From positions 1-51,820 of the forward strand of contig JAFVQM010000008.1 of NCBI GenBank assembly GCA_017504795.1: DNA of 51,820 nucleotides. Reading direction: 5' to 3'. The translations under genes were made by a program, and so were the position numbers. Source of the stretch: Clostridia bacterium. GTDB lineage: Bacteria; Bacillota; Clostridia; Christensenellales; Borkfalkiaceae. Below are positions 13,955 to 22,824 of this stretch, in pieces. The first letter of the stretch is position 1. Each line of letters opens with the position of its first letter. The notes under the pieces were generated by a model, which was given only the letters and a program-made list of their open reading frames with translations, did not search any database and was not told where the DNA came from.

Positions 13955-14848
13955 TCAAGGTTTTAGGCAATCTTCTTCTAAAACGTTAGATATAAGCCTA
14001 TTTTCCATTTCCACTTTTGCAAGCGTAATAGCGTTGGGTTTTATTAAAAAAACGCTATCACTATTATAAGGCACGACTTTAACTATTTTGCCTAAGAACT
14101 CACTAAGGTCTGAAATTCTATCGTAAAGCCGTGGCGCTAGCGCACCTTGAACGTTTGCCCCGATAGATAAATTTTCAAAAAAAGCAAGCGGTAATAGGTG
14201 CGGGTGAATATCGAAAAAATCTTTTTCTTTTATATCGCGACGAGATAGTAGCGTAGGTGCGCTTGAAAGTAGCCACTCTTCTTCAATAGAAGTTCTACTA
14301 ACCGTTTTATACCGCTTTTTTACGGTTAAGTTTTGAGATATAAAAAACTCGTCGTAAACGCCTGAAAACACGAGAGATTTAGACTCGGTTGAATATATAA
14401 AAACGGCGGACTTTTCCGCGGAAAAACTAAGTATTATAAGTTCGTTTAGTATAGTTATTTCAAAGTCTTTTGGAATAAAGGGTAGGGCTTTAACGTCTGA
14501 AATAGTTCCGTCTAAAAAGAATTTAACAGTTCCGTCAAGAACGACCGTTACGCTTGCTAAAATCGAGTACGCACTTTGTTGTTTTTGCCCTAACACTTTG
14601 AAAGGGTATCCGCATTTTATAGGGAAAACGGGATAAATAAAACGCCTACCAAAACTATTAAAAATTTTTATATCATTACACGATTTACTGCCGTAAACGG
14701 GTAGGTATTTAGCGCTTATAGGCAATAGTTCGAAAAACGGCTCGTCACACTCAACGTCTGCAAGGTGTAAATTATCGTTTATAACGCCTAAGTATTCGCC
14801 GTTAATTTTTAGGTGGCAGGGCGTTTCCGAGTATAGGTAGACTTTCAT
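13955..14848 (-). CDS. Hypothetical 297-residue protein with PEGA-like N-terminus
   Basis: No signal peptide or membrane segment. The first 40 residues (VYLYSETPCHLKINGEYLGVI) look like a small beta domain of the PEGA type, in which a short strand pair carries a 'G-x-YLG' turn. The remainder is beta-rich (strands around 95-130 and 140-170) and ends in a helical domain (about 215-297). I do not recognise the family. It is divergent from the Myb-like gene with an 80-bp shared intergenic region, which hints at joint control. Confidence 0.6.
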   Translation of the reverse strand: MKVYLYSETPCHLKINGEYLGVINDNLHLADVECDEPFFELLPISAKYLPVYGSKSCNDIKIFNSFGRRFIYPVFPIKCGYPFKVLGQKQQSAYSILASVTVVLDGTVKFFLDGTISDVKALPFIPKDFEITILNELIILSFSAEKSAVFIYSTESKSLVFSGVYDEFFISQNLTVKKRYKTVSRTSIEEEWLLSSAPTLLSRRDIKEKDFFDIHPHLLPLAFFENLSIGANVQGALAPRLYDRISDLSEFLGKIVKVVPYNSDSVFLIKPNAITLAKVEMENRLISNVLEEDCLKP

Positions 14849-14927
14849 AATATAGTGTATTTACAAATTCGTTGCCGTATGTATTATAATTTGAAATTTA
14901 GGCAAAAATCTTAAAAAAGGAGATATT

Positions 14928-15581
14928 ATGAAAAAATTTAACGAACTTACCACAAAAGAACTGATAACGAGCGTAAATTTAGCAAAAGATAGTGGCAATA
15001 GTTTAGTGAAGGCGTTTTTTGAGTTTTCAAAGAAACACGGCTACTCGCAAGGCAGTGTTAGAAACCACTACTACAAAGTAGTAAAAAACACCGAAAAAGG
15101 CGGTGATTTGTACCGCAAATTAGGGCTTTCAGATAGGCTTAAACCCGCTTTTATAAAAGAGTTTACGCGCGCCGAAGAAAAAGACCTGCTATACCAAATC
15201 GCAAAGGGCATAATTAACGGTAAAAGCGTTAGAAAAACCGTTTACGAACTTTCAAATAACAGCGATAAATTAGCGCTAAGATACCAAAATAAGTTTAGAA
15301 ACTTAGTTAAAAACAACTCACCGCTACTTGAAGAAGTTTCTTCTATAATCGAACTTGAAACGGGGATAAAAGTAACTTTCAAAAACAGAGAAAAAACTGA
15401 AAAATATCTACAACTTGAAAGTGAAATTAACAAAATGCTTGAAAGGATTATCAAAGATATTAGCGACGAAAATAGACGGCTAAAACTAGACGCTACTAAA
15501 CTCGAAAAGGAAAACGCGCAATTAAGGTGTGTAGTTAAAAAGACTATGCAGGAAAAACAATTTGAAAAATTTATAAAATAG
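14928..15581 (+). CDS. DNA-binding-like protein with two SANT/Myb-type repeats and a coiled coil
   Basis: 217 residues. Two helical units (about 5-60, with the VRNHYYK helix, and 88-140, with RYQNKFRNL) resemble the Myb/SANT repeats of RsfA-like sporulation regulators. The C-terminal third (about 160-215) is a heptad-bearing coiled coil rich in Glu and Lys. A role as a transcription regulator is inferred from that shape; no family is certain. AAAGGAG ribosome site. The 297-residue gene reads the other way from the same gap. Confidence 0.55.
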   Translation: MKKFNELTTKELITSVNLAKDSGNSLVKAFFEFSKKHGYSQGSVRNHYYKVVKNTEKGGDLYRKLGLSDRLKPAFIKEFTRAEEKDLLYQIAKGIINGKSVRKTVYELSNNSDKLALRYQNKFRNLVKNNSPLLEEVSSIIELETGIKVTFKNREKTEKYLQLESEINKMLERIIKDISDENRRLKLDATKLEKENAQLRCVVKKTMQEKQFEKFIK

Positions 15582-15680
15582 AGTGATTTTTTACAAGTTT
15601 TGAAAGTGATTTTGTTATAACTTTATACTTCTTGTGTATAGTATAATAACATAGTTATACTTATAGTGCGCGAGGAGATT

Positions 15681-18600
15681 ATGTTACAATTAGAAAACGT
15701 TAAAAAAATATACAAGACAAAAGCAGGTGACGTTCCCGCGCTTGACGGGGTTAGTTTACTTTTTCCTGAAACGGGTATGGTTTTCGTTACGGGTAAATCG
15801 GGTAGTGGTAAAACTACGCTCTTAAACGTTATAGGCGGGCTTGACGGGATTGACGAAGGCGAAATTTACGTTTACGGCAAAAAGTTTTCCGAGTTTACTG
15901 CTAGTGAGTACGATAGTTATAGAAATACGCTTATAGGTTTTATCTTTCAAGAATACAATCTTCTTCCCGACTACAATATTGAAAAAAACGTAGGTATTGC
16001 CGACGAACTTCAAGGTAAAAAGACGGATAGGGAAGAACTTCAAAGAGTGTTAGCAAGCGTTGGTATTGAAAATTTTGAAGGTAGAAAACCGGGGCAGTTA
16101 TCTGGCGGTCAAAAGCAACGCGTAGCGATTGCAAGAGCGCTTATTAAAAACCCCAAAATCATTATGGCGGACGAGCCTACCGGCGCGCTTGACAGCGGTA
16201 CGGGTATTCAAGTAGTTGAAGAACTCAAACGCCTATCCAAGGAAAAACTAGTTATAGTTATTTCTCACGACTTAGAACTTGCTAAAAAGTATGCAGATAG
16301 AATAATTAGGCTCGTTGACGGTAAGGTCGTTGAAGACGTTACCATTGAAGAAAGGGTTATAAAAGACAACGTTTTAGACGGTGCGGGCGTTTTAACCGTT
16401 AAAGCGGGCAGTGATTTATCTAGTGATGAAAAGGACGTTTTAGCATCGGCAGTTAAAAATAAAAAGCCTATCGTGGTTACCGATAAGCCTACCGTTAAAG
16501 AAAAAATTCCTACTGACGAGAGTAAGATTGTAAAAAGCAACGAAAAAGTTAAACTTATAAAGAGCAAGATGAAACTAAGTAGTTCCGCTATGCTCGGCAT
16601 AAAGTCGTTAAAGGTAAAACCTTTAAGGCTGGTGTTTACCATACTTTTATCGGCAATAGCGTTTGCGGTGTTCGGTGTTTTTGACACGATAGCGTCGTAT
16701 TCGCGCAGTAAAGTGGTGGCGGACTTTTTGCAAAACGGTGATTTCAAAACGGTAGCCGTCAACGCCGAAGAAGTAACGGAAGACGGAGAAAGTTACAACA
16801 TAAATATAAGTGACGACGTGGTTTCCACCTTAAAAGCACAAACGGGTTACAACTTTAAGCCCGTGTACGGCGTTCAACCTTTCGTTTCAAATTTAGCGGT
16901 AAAGCCAACGTCTGAATATCTTTACGACATAAAAGCCGAAAACGGTACTAAGGTTAACAACAAAAGTAAGGGAAAAGGTTATTACGTTCCTAAAATTAGC
17001 GGTGTAGTAGAGTTTTCTGCTAGCGAAAGGAACGAATTTAGCAAAATTACCGAGTACGGCTACAACTTAATTTGGGGTAAATACCCTGAACTTGAATACG
17101 ATAGTAGCGGTCAAGTTAAATCGGATAGCATTTATAAAGTTGCAATTTCAAGATACCTTGCAGACTGTATTATTTATCACTCAACCGATTATAACGGCAG
17201 ACCTTCGTCAAATATATTCGGCAAGCCTATGCTCACCTACGCGGACTTTGAAGGGGTAAAAATTCTACCCGTTAACGCTACGATGACTAGTGGTGTTCCT
17301 GCGCTTGAAATAGTTGGCGTATACGATACGGGCGCAATTCCTAGCAAATTCGACGTTCTTAAAGACGCGTACGTTCAAAGCCATAACGACCCCAATCAAC
17401 CGCTTATAGACGAACTTAAAGCGTACTTGGCGTCGGGTGCGGAACAACTTTTATTCGTACCCGAAGGCGGGATAGACGCGTCCATTAAATTTTTACAAAG
17501 ACCGCGCGTTTTCTACGCGCCCACGGCAAATTATTCTATAAAGAACGAAAAGTTGGCAAGTAGCACTTCAAGTTCGTTAGTGAAGGCTGTGAACGAAGTG
17601 TTCTTAACCCCAGAAAGCGCCCCAAAAGGTAGTAACGTAATGATGTTTGACCCCGATAGGGAGTCTGCTGAAACTTATACGCTTGACAAAAACGAAGTTC
17701 TTATATCGTATAGAGACTTAAATTATATCTTTGAGCGTGAAAGGGCTTTGTCGTATCATATAGACGGGTATAGTGGCTACGGTAACGTTGTGCTTGATAA
17801 AATGTTATACGATATAAACTTTATGGGTACGGACGATAAGGTTAAGTTAAAGGCGCAGATTAAAGACGCTTTAACCCTTGCAAACAAGTTGTACGCAACT
17901 TACAGGGGCGAAACAAACTTTGACTACGCGAACGCCACTACCGAGCAAAAACAGACCTATAAAGATACATATTATAACCGTAAAATCACTCTTACTAAAA
18001 CGTCGATTTCAAGGGGCGAATCTACGGTTACCGACTTTAAGGTGGTGGGCGTTTATTTTGACGTTAGAAACTCTTACGGTGTTACCCAGTTAGCGCCGAT
18101 ACTTGCAAGTGAAGAAACTCTTTCGGGTTTAGGGTTTTCACTCAACCAAGGTGTTTACCAAAGGGTTATGGCACCGATGAAGAAGGATAAAACGTCAATG
18201 AAACTTGCCGATTACATAACGGCAAATAGTGGGCTTACCCTTAAACTTTACGGGAACGACGTTTTATCTACCCTTGAATACGGTGAAACGCAAATTCTTC
18301 AATTTACTAACTTATTCCTTTACGCATCGCTCATTTTAGCGCTATTTTCGATGTTTATGCTCTTTAACTACATTTCAACGAGTATCGTATCAAAGCGTAA
18401 CTCTATCGGCGTACTAAGAGCGCTTGGCTCAAACAGTAGCGACGTGTTTAAGATGTTTTTAACCGAAAGTTTAATAATTTCAACGATAAGCGGAATACTT
18501 GCTTGCGTAGGCTCTTACTTGGCTTGTCATTTAGTAAACACCTATGTTAAAGAGTTTATGAGTTTACTAGTAAACTTTGCAATATACGGCGTTCGCCAAG

Positions 18601-18707
18601 TGATTATCATATTTGCTATAAGCATAATAACGGGTGTTATTGCATCTATCGTTCCCATTATCAAAATTGCGAGAGAAAAACCGGTTGACCTTATTAGAAG
18701 ACCGTAA
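15681..18707 (+). CDS. ABC transporter, fused ATPase and FtsX-type permease
   Basis: 1008 residues from the ATG at 15681, which has GAGGAG close by; a GTG 15 bp earlier lacks a site. Residues 1-215 form a MacB/LolD-type ATPase: Walker A GKSGSGKT (38-45), signature LSGGQKQR, Walker B IIMADEP and a switch His. A charged linker (about 225-300) leads to a first transmembrane helix (about 315-337). A very large extracytoplasmic domain of some 530 residues and a C-terminal FtsX domain with three helices follow (FLYASLILALFSMFMLFNYI ... SIGVLRALGS). Such fusions drive mechanotransmission or export of peptides or antibiotics rather than uptake. A palindrome AGTATAA-8-TTATACT precedes it. Confidence 0.9.
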   Translation: MLQLENVKKIYKTKAGDVPALDGVSLLFPETGMVFVTGKSGSGKTTLLNVIGGLDGIDEGEIYVYGKKFSEFTASEYDSYRNTLIGFIFQEYNLLPDYNIEKNVGIADELQGKKTDREELQRVLASVGIENFEGRKPGQLSGGQKQRVAIARALIKNPKIIMADEPTGALDSGTGIQVVEELKRLSKEKLVIVISHDLELAKKYADRIIRLVDGKVVEDVTIEERVIKDNVLDGAGVLTVKAGSDLSSDEKDVLASAVKNKKPIVVTDKPTVKEKIPTDESKIVKSNEKVKLIKSKMKLSSSAMLGIKSLKVKPLRLVFTILLSAIAFAVFGVFDTIASYSRSKVVADFLQNGDFKTVAVNAEEVTEDGESYNINISDDVVSTLKAQTGYNFKPVYGVQPFVSNLAVKPTSEYLYDIKAENGTKVNNKSKGKGYYVPKISGVVEFSASERNEFSKITEYGYNLIWGKYPELEYDSSGQVKSDSIYKVAISRYLADCIIYHSTDYNGRPSSNIFGKPMLTYADFEGVKILPVNATMTSGVPALEIVGVYDTGAIPSKFDVLKDAYVQSHNDPNQPLIDELKAYLASGAEQLLFVPEGGIDASIKFLQRPRVFYAPTANYSIKNEKLASSTSSSLVKAVNEVFLTPESAPKGSNVMMFDPDRESAETYTLDKNEVLISYRDLNYIFERERALSYHIDGYSGYGNVVLDKMLYDINFMGTDDKVKLKAQIKDALTLANKLYATYRGETNFDYANATTEQKQTYKDTYYNRKITLTKTSISRGESTVTDFKVVGVYFDVRNSYGVTQLAPILASEETLSGLGFSLNQGVYQRVMAPMKKDKTSMKLADYITANSGLTLKLYGNDVLSTLEYGETQILQFTNLFLYASLILALFSMFMLFNYISTSIVSKRNSIGVLRALGSNSSDVFKMFLTESLIISTISGILACVGSYLACHLVNTYVKEFMSLLVNFAIYGVRQVIIIFAISIITGVIASIVPIIKIAREKPVDLIRRP

Positions 18708-18713
18708 AAAATT

Positions 18714-19853
18714 ATGAAAGATTATATTTATTTGGACAATGCGTCCACCACACCGCTTGACGGTAGGGTGCTTGACGCTATGACGCCGTATTTAACCACC
18801 TATTACGGCAACGCGAATTCCGTTCACGGCGTGGGTAGGCAGGCGGTAAAAGGGCTTGACGAGGCGCGCCAAACGGTTGCCGACATTATAGGCGCTAACT
18901 TTAACGAAGTTTACTTTACTTCCGGCGGTTCGGAAAGTAACAACCTAGCAATTCGCGGTTCTTACTTTTCACGCGGGGATAAAAACAAACTTATAGTTTC
19001 GTCTATCGAGCACCCGTCTGTTTTGCAAACGGCTAAACATATTGAAAGTTTAGGCGCTTTATTAGAATGCGTTTCCCCAAGCGGTAGCGGTATTTTATCG
19101 GTTAGCGACTACTTAGATAAAGGTTTAAGCGATGTGTTTTTAGTGTGTATGATGACGGCTAACAACGAAATCGGTACGTTACAGCCCGTAAAAGAACTTG
19201 CAAAGGCGTGTAAAACCGCTGGCGCAACGTTTTTTACCGACGCCGTTCAAGCGATAGGCGCGTGCGATATAAACGTTAAAGATTTAGGCGTTGATATGCT
19301 ATCTTTTTCGGCGCATAAGTTTGGTGGGCCTAAGGGCGTTGGCGTTTTGTATATAAAAAACGGCACGAAAATTAGCCCGCAAATATCGGGTGGGCATCAA
19401 GAAAGGGCAAAGCGCGGTGGCACTAGCAACGTTGCAGGTGCGGTAGGGCTTGCAACCGCCTTAAAACTTTCAAGAGAAAACCTTGATAAAAAGGCTAAAT
19501 ACCTAACCGAACTAAGAAATTATTTTATAGATAAGGTTATTAAATCTACGGGCGTTGCAACCCTTAACGGCGATAGAGATTTAAGGCTTTCAGGCAACGC
19601 AAACCTTACCTTTTCTGGAATTGACGGGGAGGCTCTCCTTTACGCGCTTGATATAAAGGGGGTGTGTGCGTCGCTTGGGTCGGCGTGTTCGTCGGGCACG
19701 ATAGAGCCGTCTTACGTTCTTAAAGAGATAGGTTTAAGTGATAAAGATGCAAAATCTACCGTTAGATTTACCTTGTCAAGCGCTAACACGTACGAAGAAA
19801 TTGATAGGGCGATTGAAATAATTTCAGAGTGCGTAAAATCTTTGAAAAAATAA
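18714..19853 (+). CDS. Cysteine desulfurase (NifS/IscS group)
   Basis: 379 residues, the usual length. The PLP-binding lysine is K202 in SFSAHKFGGPKG. The loop cysteine that carries the persulfide is C325 in LGSACSSGT, as in group I desulfurases. N-terminal YLDNASTTP motif present. It removes sulfur from cysteine for Fe-S clusters and tRNA thiolation. Begins 6 bp after the ABC transporter gene, so it may be co-transcribed with it. No iscU or mnmA follows here. Confidence 0.95.
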   Translation: MKDYIYLDNASTTPLDGRVLDAMTPYLTTYYGNANSVHGVGRQAVKGLDEARQTVADIIGANFNEVYFTSGGSESNNLAIRGSYFSRGDKNKLIVSSIEHPSVLQTAKHIESLGALLECVSPSGSGILSVSDYLDKGLSDVFLVCMMTANNEIGTLQPVKELAKACKTAGATFFTDAVQAIGACDINVKDLGVDMLSFSAHKFGGPKGVGVLYIKNGTKISPQISGGHQERAKRGGTSNVAGAVGLATALKLSRENLDKKAKYLTELRNYFIDKVIKSTGVATLNGDRDLRLSGNANLTFSGIDGEALLYALDIKGVCASLGSACSSGTIEPSYVLKEIGLSDKDAKSTVRFTLSSANTYEEIDRAIEIISECVKSLKK

Positions 19854-19880
19854 AAAAGCAAGCTTATAGCCTGCTTTTTT
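19852..19880. terminator. Bidirectional terminator after the cysteine desulfurase gene
   Basis: AAAAAAGCA-GC-ttata-GC-TGCTTTTTT between convergent genes. Confidence 0.75.
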
Positions 19881-19888
19881 AAGGAAGA

Positions 19889-20068
19889 TTACTCTTCTTC
19901 CGCTTGTTCGCAATCACAGCATTTGCACTTAGAAAGTTCTTCTGCTTTCTTGCGAATTTGTTCTTGACTTTCTTTAACCATACGTCTTGCCTTGTGCGAG
20001 TTGGCAACGATAAGCGCGCCACCTAGCATACCTAGGGAAAGACCGATTAAAAACATTTTTCCGTCCAT
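19889..20068 (-). CDS. Small membrane protein with Cys-rich tail
   Basis: 59 residues from an ATG with a good AAGGAGA site. One hydrophobic segment rich in Gly and Leu (about residues 5-22) is followed by a basic amphipathic helix (HKARRMVKESQEQIRKKAEEL), the layout of YtxH-like proteins. The end, CKCCDCEQAEEE, holds four Cys in five residues and could bind a metal. No closer name possible. Confidence 0.65.
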   Translation of the reverse strand: MDGKMFLIGLSLGMLGGALIVANSHKARRMVKESQEQIRKKAEELSKCKCCDCEQAEEE

Positions 20069-20142
20069 AATCTCTCCTTGACCGCTTAGGTCATAATAAG
20101 TATGTGGCGTAGTTAAAAAAATATACGAATTTTGTCGAAATT

Positions 20143-20571
20143 ATGAAATGTATTTGTTTTGATATAGGCGATAAGCGTATAGGCGTAGCCGTTTCCGACC
20201 CGTTTGGAGAAATGGCGCTCCCGCTTGAAACTTATTACCGCAAAAATTTTAATAAAGATTTAGATTATCTTGTAAACTTAGCAAAATCTAGGTACGCTGA
20301 CGTTATCGTGTGCGGTCTTCCCTTAAACTTTGACGGAAGTAGGTCCGAGCAAACGGATAAAACCGAGAGTTTTATTGAAGAACTTAAAAAGCGTACGGAC
20401 ATAAAAATCGTTACCGAAGACGAAAGGTTTACCACCTTAGAGGCAAGGCGCGTTTTACTTGAAGCCGACGTGCGCCGTCAAGACAGAAAGGCGGTAATCG
20501 ATAAAATAGCCGCGTCTTACATACTTGAAACGTACCTACTAAAACTAAAAAACCAAAAGGAGAAAAAGTAA
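20143..20571 (+). CDS. ruvX: Putative pre-16S rRNA nuclease / Holliday junction resolvase YqgF (RuvX)
   Basis: 142 residues. An RNase H-like fold starts with FDIGDKRIGVAVSDP (first catalytic Asp in FDIG). The conserved GLPLNFDGSRSEQT loop, the acidic TEDERFTTLEA strand and the C-terminal DKIAASYILETYL helix follow, all diagnostic of YqgF. It acts in 16S rRNA 5'-end processing in the family members studied. Its stop is immediately followed by the ATG of DUF1292, the usual Firmicutes pairing. Confidence 0.95.
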   Translation: MKCICFDIGDKRIGVAVSDPFGEMALPLETYYRKNFNKDLDYLVNLAKSRYADVIVCGLPLNFDGSRSEQTDKTESFIEELKKRTDIKIVTEDERFTTLEARRVLLEADVRRQDRKAVIDKIAASYILETYLLKLKNQKEKK

Positions 20572-20886
20572 ATGAATAACGAAAAAGACTTAATTGAAAC
20601 GTTAGACGAACCTATTGAACTTTTTGACGACGAAGGCAATAAAACCGAGTTCTACCATATCGGAACTATGGAATTTGAAGGTAAAAACTACGCCTTTTTC
20701 CAACCTGCTGAAAGCGTTGAAGGCGCAGACCCTGACGACGTTGTTATCTTTGAAGTTGACGAGAAAAACCAAGTTCTTCTTCCCATAGACGACGAAGATT
20801 ATCTTGAAAAGATATTTGATAAATTTCAAATTGAATACAACGAGCAATTTGCAGATGAAGAGAGCGACGGGGAACTCATCAACTAA
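20572..20886 (+). CDS. DUF1292 family protein (YrzB-like)
   Basis: 104 residues, strongly acidic. The core LFDDEGNKTEFYHIGTMEFEGKNYAFFQPAE ... DVVIFEVDEKN matches DUF1292, a small beta-rich family of unknown function found next to yqgF. Its stop codon is followed within 7 bp by structured repeat copy A. Confidence 0.92.
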   Translation: MNNEKDLIETLDEPIELFDDEGNKTEFYHIGTMEFEGKNYAFFQPAESVEGADPDDVVIFEVDEKNQVLLPIDDEDYLEKIFDKFQIEYNEQFADEESDGELIN

Positions 20887-21410
20887 TTTTAATCCCTTAT
20901 AAGCGTCGTTATACTTTGTTACTGCGACTTTTTATCACCTCGATAACCAACAAGGTTAATCTCGGCGGTAAAAAATCTTGTGCCTCGTCTAACTCGCTTC
21001 TAACGTCTTAAAACAAGTTGTAATAGGCTTATGATAGACGGACTTCGATGACCAACAAGGTCTATCTCACCCCGTAAACGTCGCGAGCCTCGATATACTT
21101 GCAACTAACGTCTTAAATACAAGTTGTAATAAGCATTGAGTTAAAACTTCGATGACCAACAAGGTCGCTCCCTTCCGCAAAAACACAAACGCCTCGCCTA
21201 ACTTGTAACTAATACCTTAAAACGACTTTGTATAGTCTGTGTTCTAGGCGAGCCTCGATATACTTGCAACTAACGTCTTAAAACACAAGTTGTAATAAGC
21301 ATTGAGTTAAGACTTCGATAACCAACAAGGTTAATCTCGGCGGTAAAAAATCTTGTGCCTCGTCTAACTCGCTTCTAACGTCTTAAAACACAAGTTTATA
21401 TAGGCAAATT
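20887..21410 (+). repeat. Structured repeat family, copy A (four hairpins in tandem)
   Basis: A 520-bp gene-free block. It opens with TTAATCCCTTATAAGCGTCG. Four hairpins share a TCGAT(A/G)ACC-AACAA-GGT core, at 20942, 21047, 21151 and 21317. Linkers repeat CGAGCCTCGATATACTTGCA and ACGTCTTAAA..CAAGTTGTAAT. 20940-21014 is nearly identical to 21315-21390, and 21083-21165 to 21248-21332, so the block grew by internal duplication. Confidence 0.85.
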
Positions 21411-21484
21411 ATAAAATAAAAACACAACCACAGCGTTGGCGGTAGCCAACATTTAGCTTTGCGAGACGGCAGTCAAATTTAGAT

Positions 21485-21517
21485 TAAAAAAGCGTAGGAA
21501 AACCTACGCTTTTTTTT
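21485..21517. terminator. Terminator at the end of tmcAL
   Basis: AAAAAAGCGTAGG-aaaa-CCTACGCTTTTTTTT; usable from both sides. Confidence 0.85.
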
Positions 21518-22682
21518 ATACTATTATCATATTGTGTTCGTTTATTTTTTCGCCTAAAACCGATGAGTAGATATCGCTCGAAAAAACGTCCTTTTCAAAG
21601 ACTTCTTTTGCAAAAGGCGATAGTTTAGATACGTCACTTTTCCTAGTGATTAGCGGATAAGCCGACTTTGATAGTAAGGATAAAAGTTCACTCTTTTCGC
21701 CGTTTATTGCAAGAACTTTCAAATAAAGGTCTTTTTTAAGGGCAGACTTTACGAGTTTTTCGTCTATTTTAAGCATAGTCGATAATAAAATTCTTTTAAG
21801 CCTTGCGGTAGTGTATCTTTTAGTTTTTAACTTTTCTAAAAGGTCAACGACCGTGAAACTATCTTTACAAAGCGCTTTAATTCGGTTTTCAAGCCCTTCA
21901 ACGCAGTCAACCGCCTTTGCAATGTCTTTTTTATCGCTAGAAATTATAGAATACATAATTTCCCTATCAAAATTTGGCGGTAACTCTAAATCTTTGTAAA
22001 CGTGCCCTGGAACGAAGTTTTTTACCGCAATTTTTTTGCCGTTTTGTAGCGCTGACCTTATAGCAAGAGCCGACGGGTTTGACTTTAATAGCCTTTCTTC
22101 GTTGTAACTAGCCCCGTCCCTTTTAATAACGTCAACTTCAATAGGGTAGTTATTTTTAAGTATTGCCTTAACGTACTCAACGCCAAGCACGTTGTTTGGC
22201 GACTTTAATATTTCGTCGTTAAAATTAGGGTTGGTTTTTTTAAGGGCTAATTCTCTCGCTTGAAGTAGTGAAAGCCCCTTTTTAAGTTGAATTTTTAACT
22301 CGCTTTTATATTCCGGCGTTTCATTTAGCATAAATACGGCGGTGTCGATAATCTCTTTTTTATCACCGCATTCCGCACCGAAACAAATAGACTTTTCAAG
22401 GGGTAAAGCGTTAATTAGTTTTACCGCTCCGCTAGAAAAAATTTCTGCCGTTTGGGTTGCGAACACGGTTGGAAGTTCAAACACGATATCCGCCCCGGAT
22501 AGCACTGCGTGGCGGGCTCTTGTAAACTTGTTAAGGACGGCAGGTTCTCCACGCTGAGTAAAGTTACCGCTTAAAAAAACCGCAATATAGTCGGGCTTTA
22601 ACTTTTCCTTTATAAAGTTTATTTGGCTTAAATGCCCGTTGTGGAAAGGGTTGTATTCCGCAACGATAGAACAAATTTTCAA
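21516..22682 (-). CDS. tmcAL: tRNA(Met) cytidine acetate ligase
   Basis: 388 residues from a TTG start at 22680-22682, which has an AGGGGG site and begins directly before KICSIVAEYNPFHNGH. A longer frame would overlap pta and is rejected. The nucleotidyltransferase motif FHNGH, the GNFTQRGEPA block and the SGADIVFELPT strand define the family (YlbM). It activates acetate with ATP and acetylates the wobble cytidine of elongator tRNA-Met. It is divergent from pta, whose product is one enzyme away from acetate. Confidence 0.93.
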   Translation of the reverse strand: MKICSIVAEYNPFHNGHLSQINFIKEKLKPDYIAVFLSGNFTQRGEPAVLNKFTRARHAVLSGADIVFELPTVFATQTAEIFSSGAVKLINALPLEKSICFGAECGDKKEIIDTAVFMLNETPEYKSELKIQLKKGLSLLQARELALKKTNPNFNDEILKSPNNVLGVEYVKAILKNNYPIEVDVIKRDGASYNEERLLKSNPSALAIRSALQNGKKIAVKNFVPGHVYKDLELPPNFDREIMYSIISSDKKDIAKAVDCVEGLENRIKALCKDSFTVVDLLEKLKTKRYTTARLKRILLSTMLKIDEKLVKSALKKDLYLKVLAINGEKSELLSLLSKSAYPLITRKSDVSKLSPFAKEVFEKDVFSSDIYSSVLGEKINEHNMIIV

Positions 22683-22698
22683 AATTCCCCCTAGGTAA

Positions 22699-22727
22699 TT
22701 TACATTTTCAAAAAATAGGTGTATAAT
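22699..22727 (+). promoter_or_regulatory. pta promoter
   Basis: TTTACA (22699-22704), 17 bp, TATAAT (22722-22727). A minus-strand -10 (TATTAT) for tmcAL lies at 22766-22771. Confidence 0.65.
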
Positions 22728-22742
22728 GATATGGTAAATTAC

Positions 22743-22760
22743 GTGAAAAGTAGTTTTCAC
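22743..22760. promoter_or_regulatory. Palindrome between tmcAL and pta promoters
   Basis: GTGAAAA-gtag-TTTTCAC, perfect arms, located after the pta transcription start and just before the tmcAL -10; a candidate operator for both genes. Confidence 0.45.
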
Positions 22761-22824
22761 TAAATATAATACACCAAAAACAAAAAATAATAAAGTAAAT
22801 AACAAAATTTTATAAGGAGACTTT

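Noticed and set aside
18714-19853. Assignment as iscS of a complete isc operon
   Set aside because: No iscU, iscR or mnmA lies next to it, so only the enzyme class is stated.
20887-21410. CRISPR array
   Set aside because: Repeats are long, imperfect, internally structured and lack uniform spacers; no cas genes are present.
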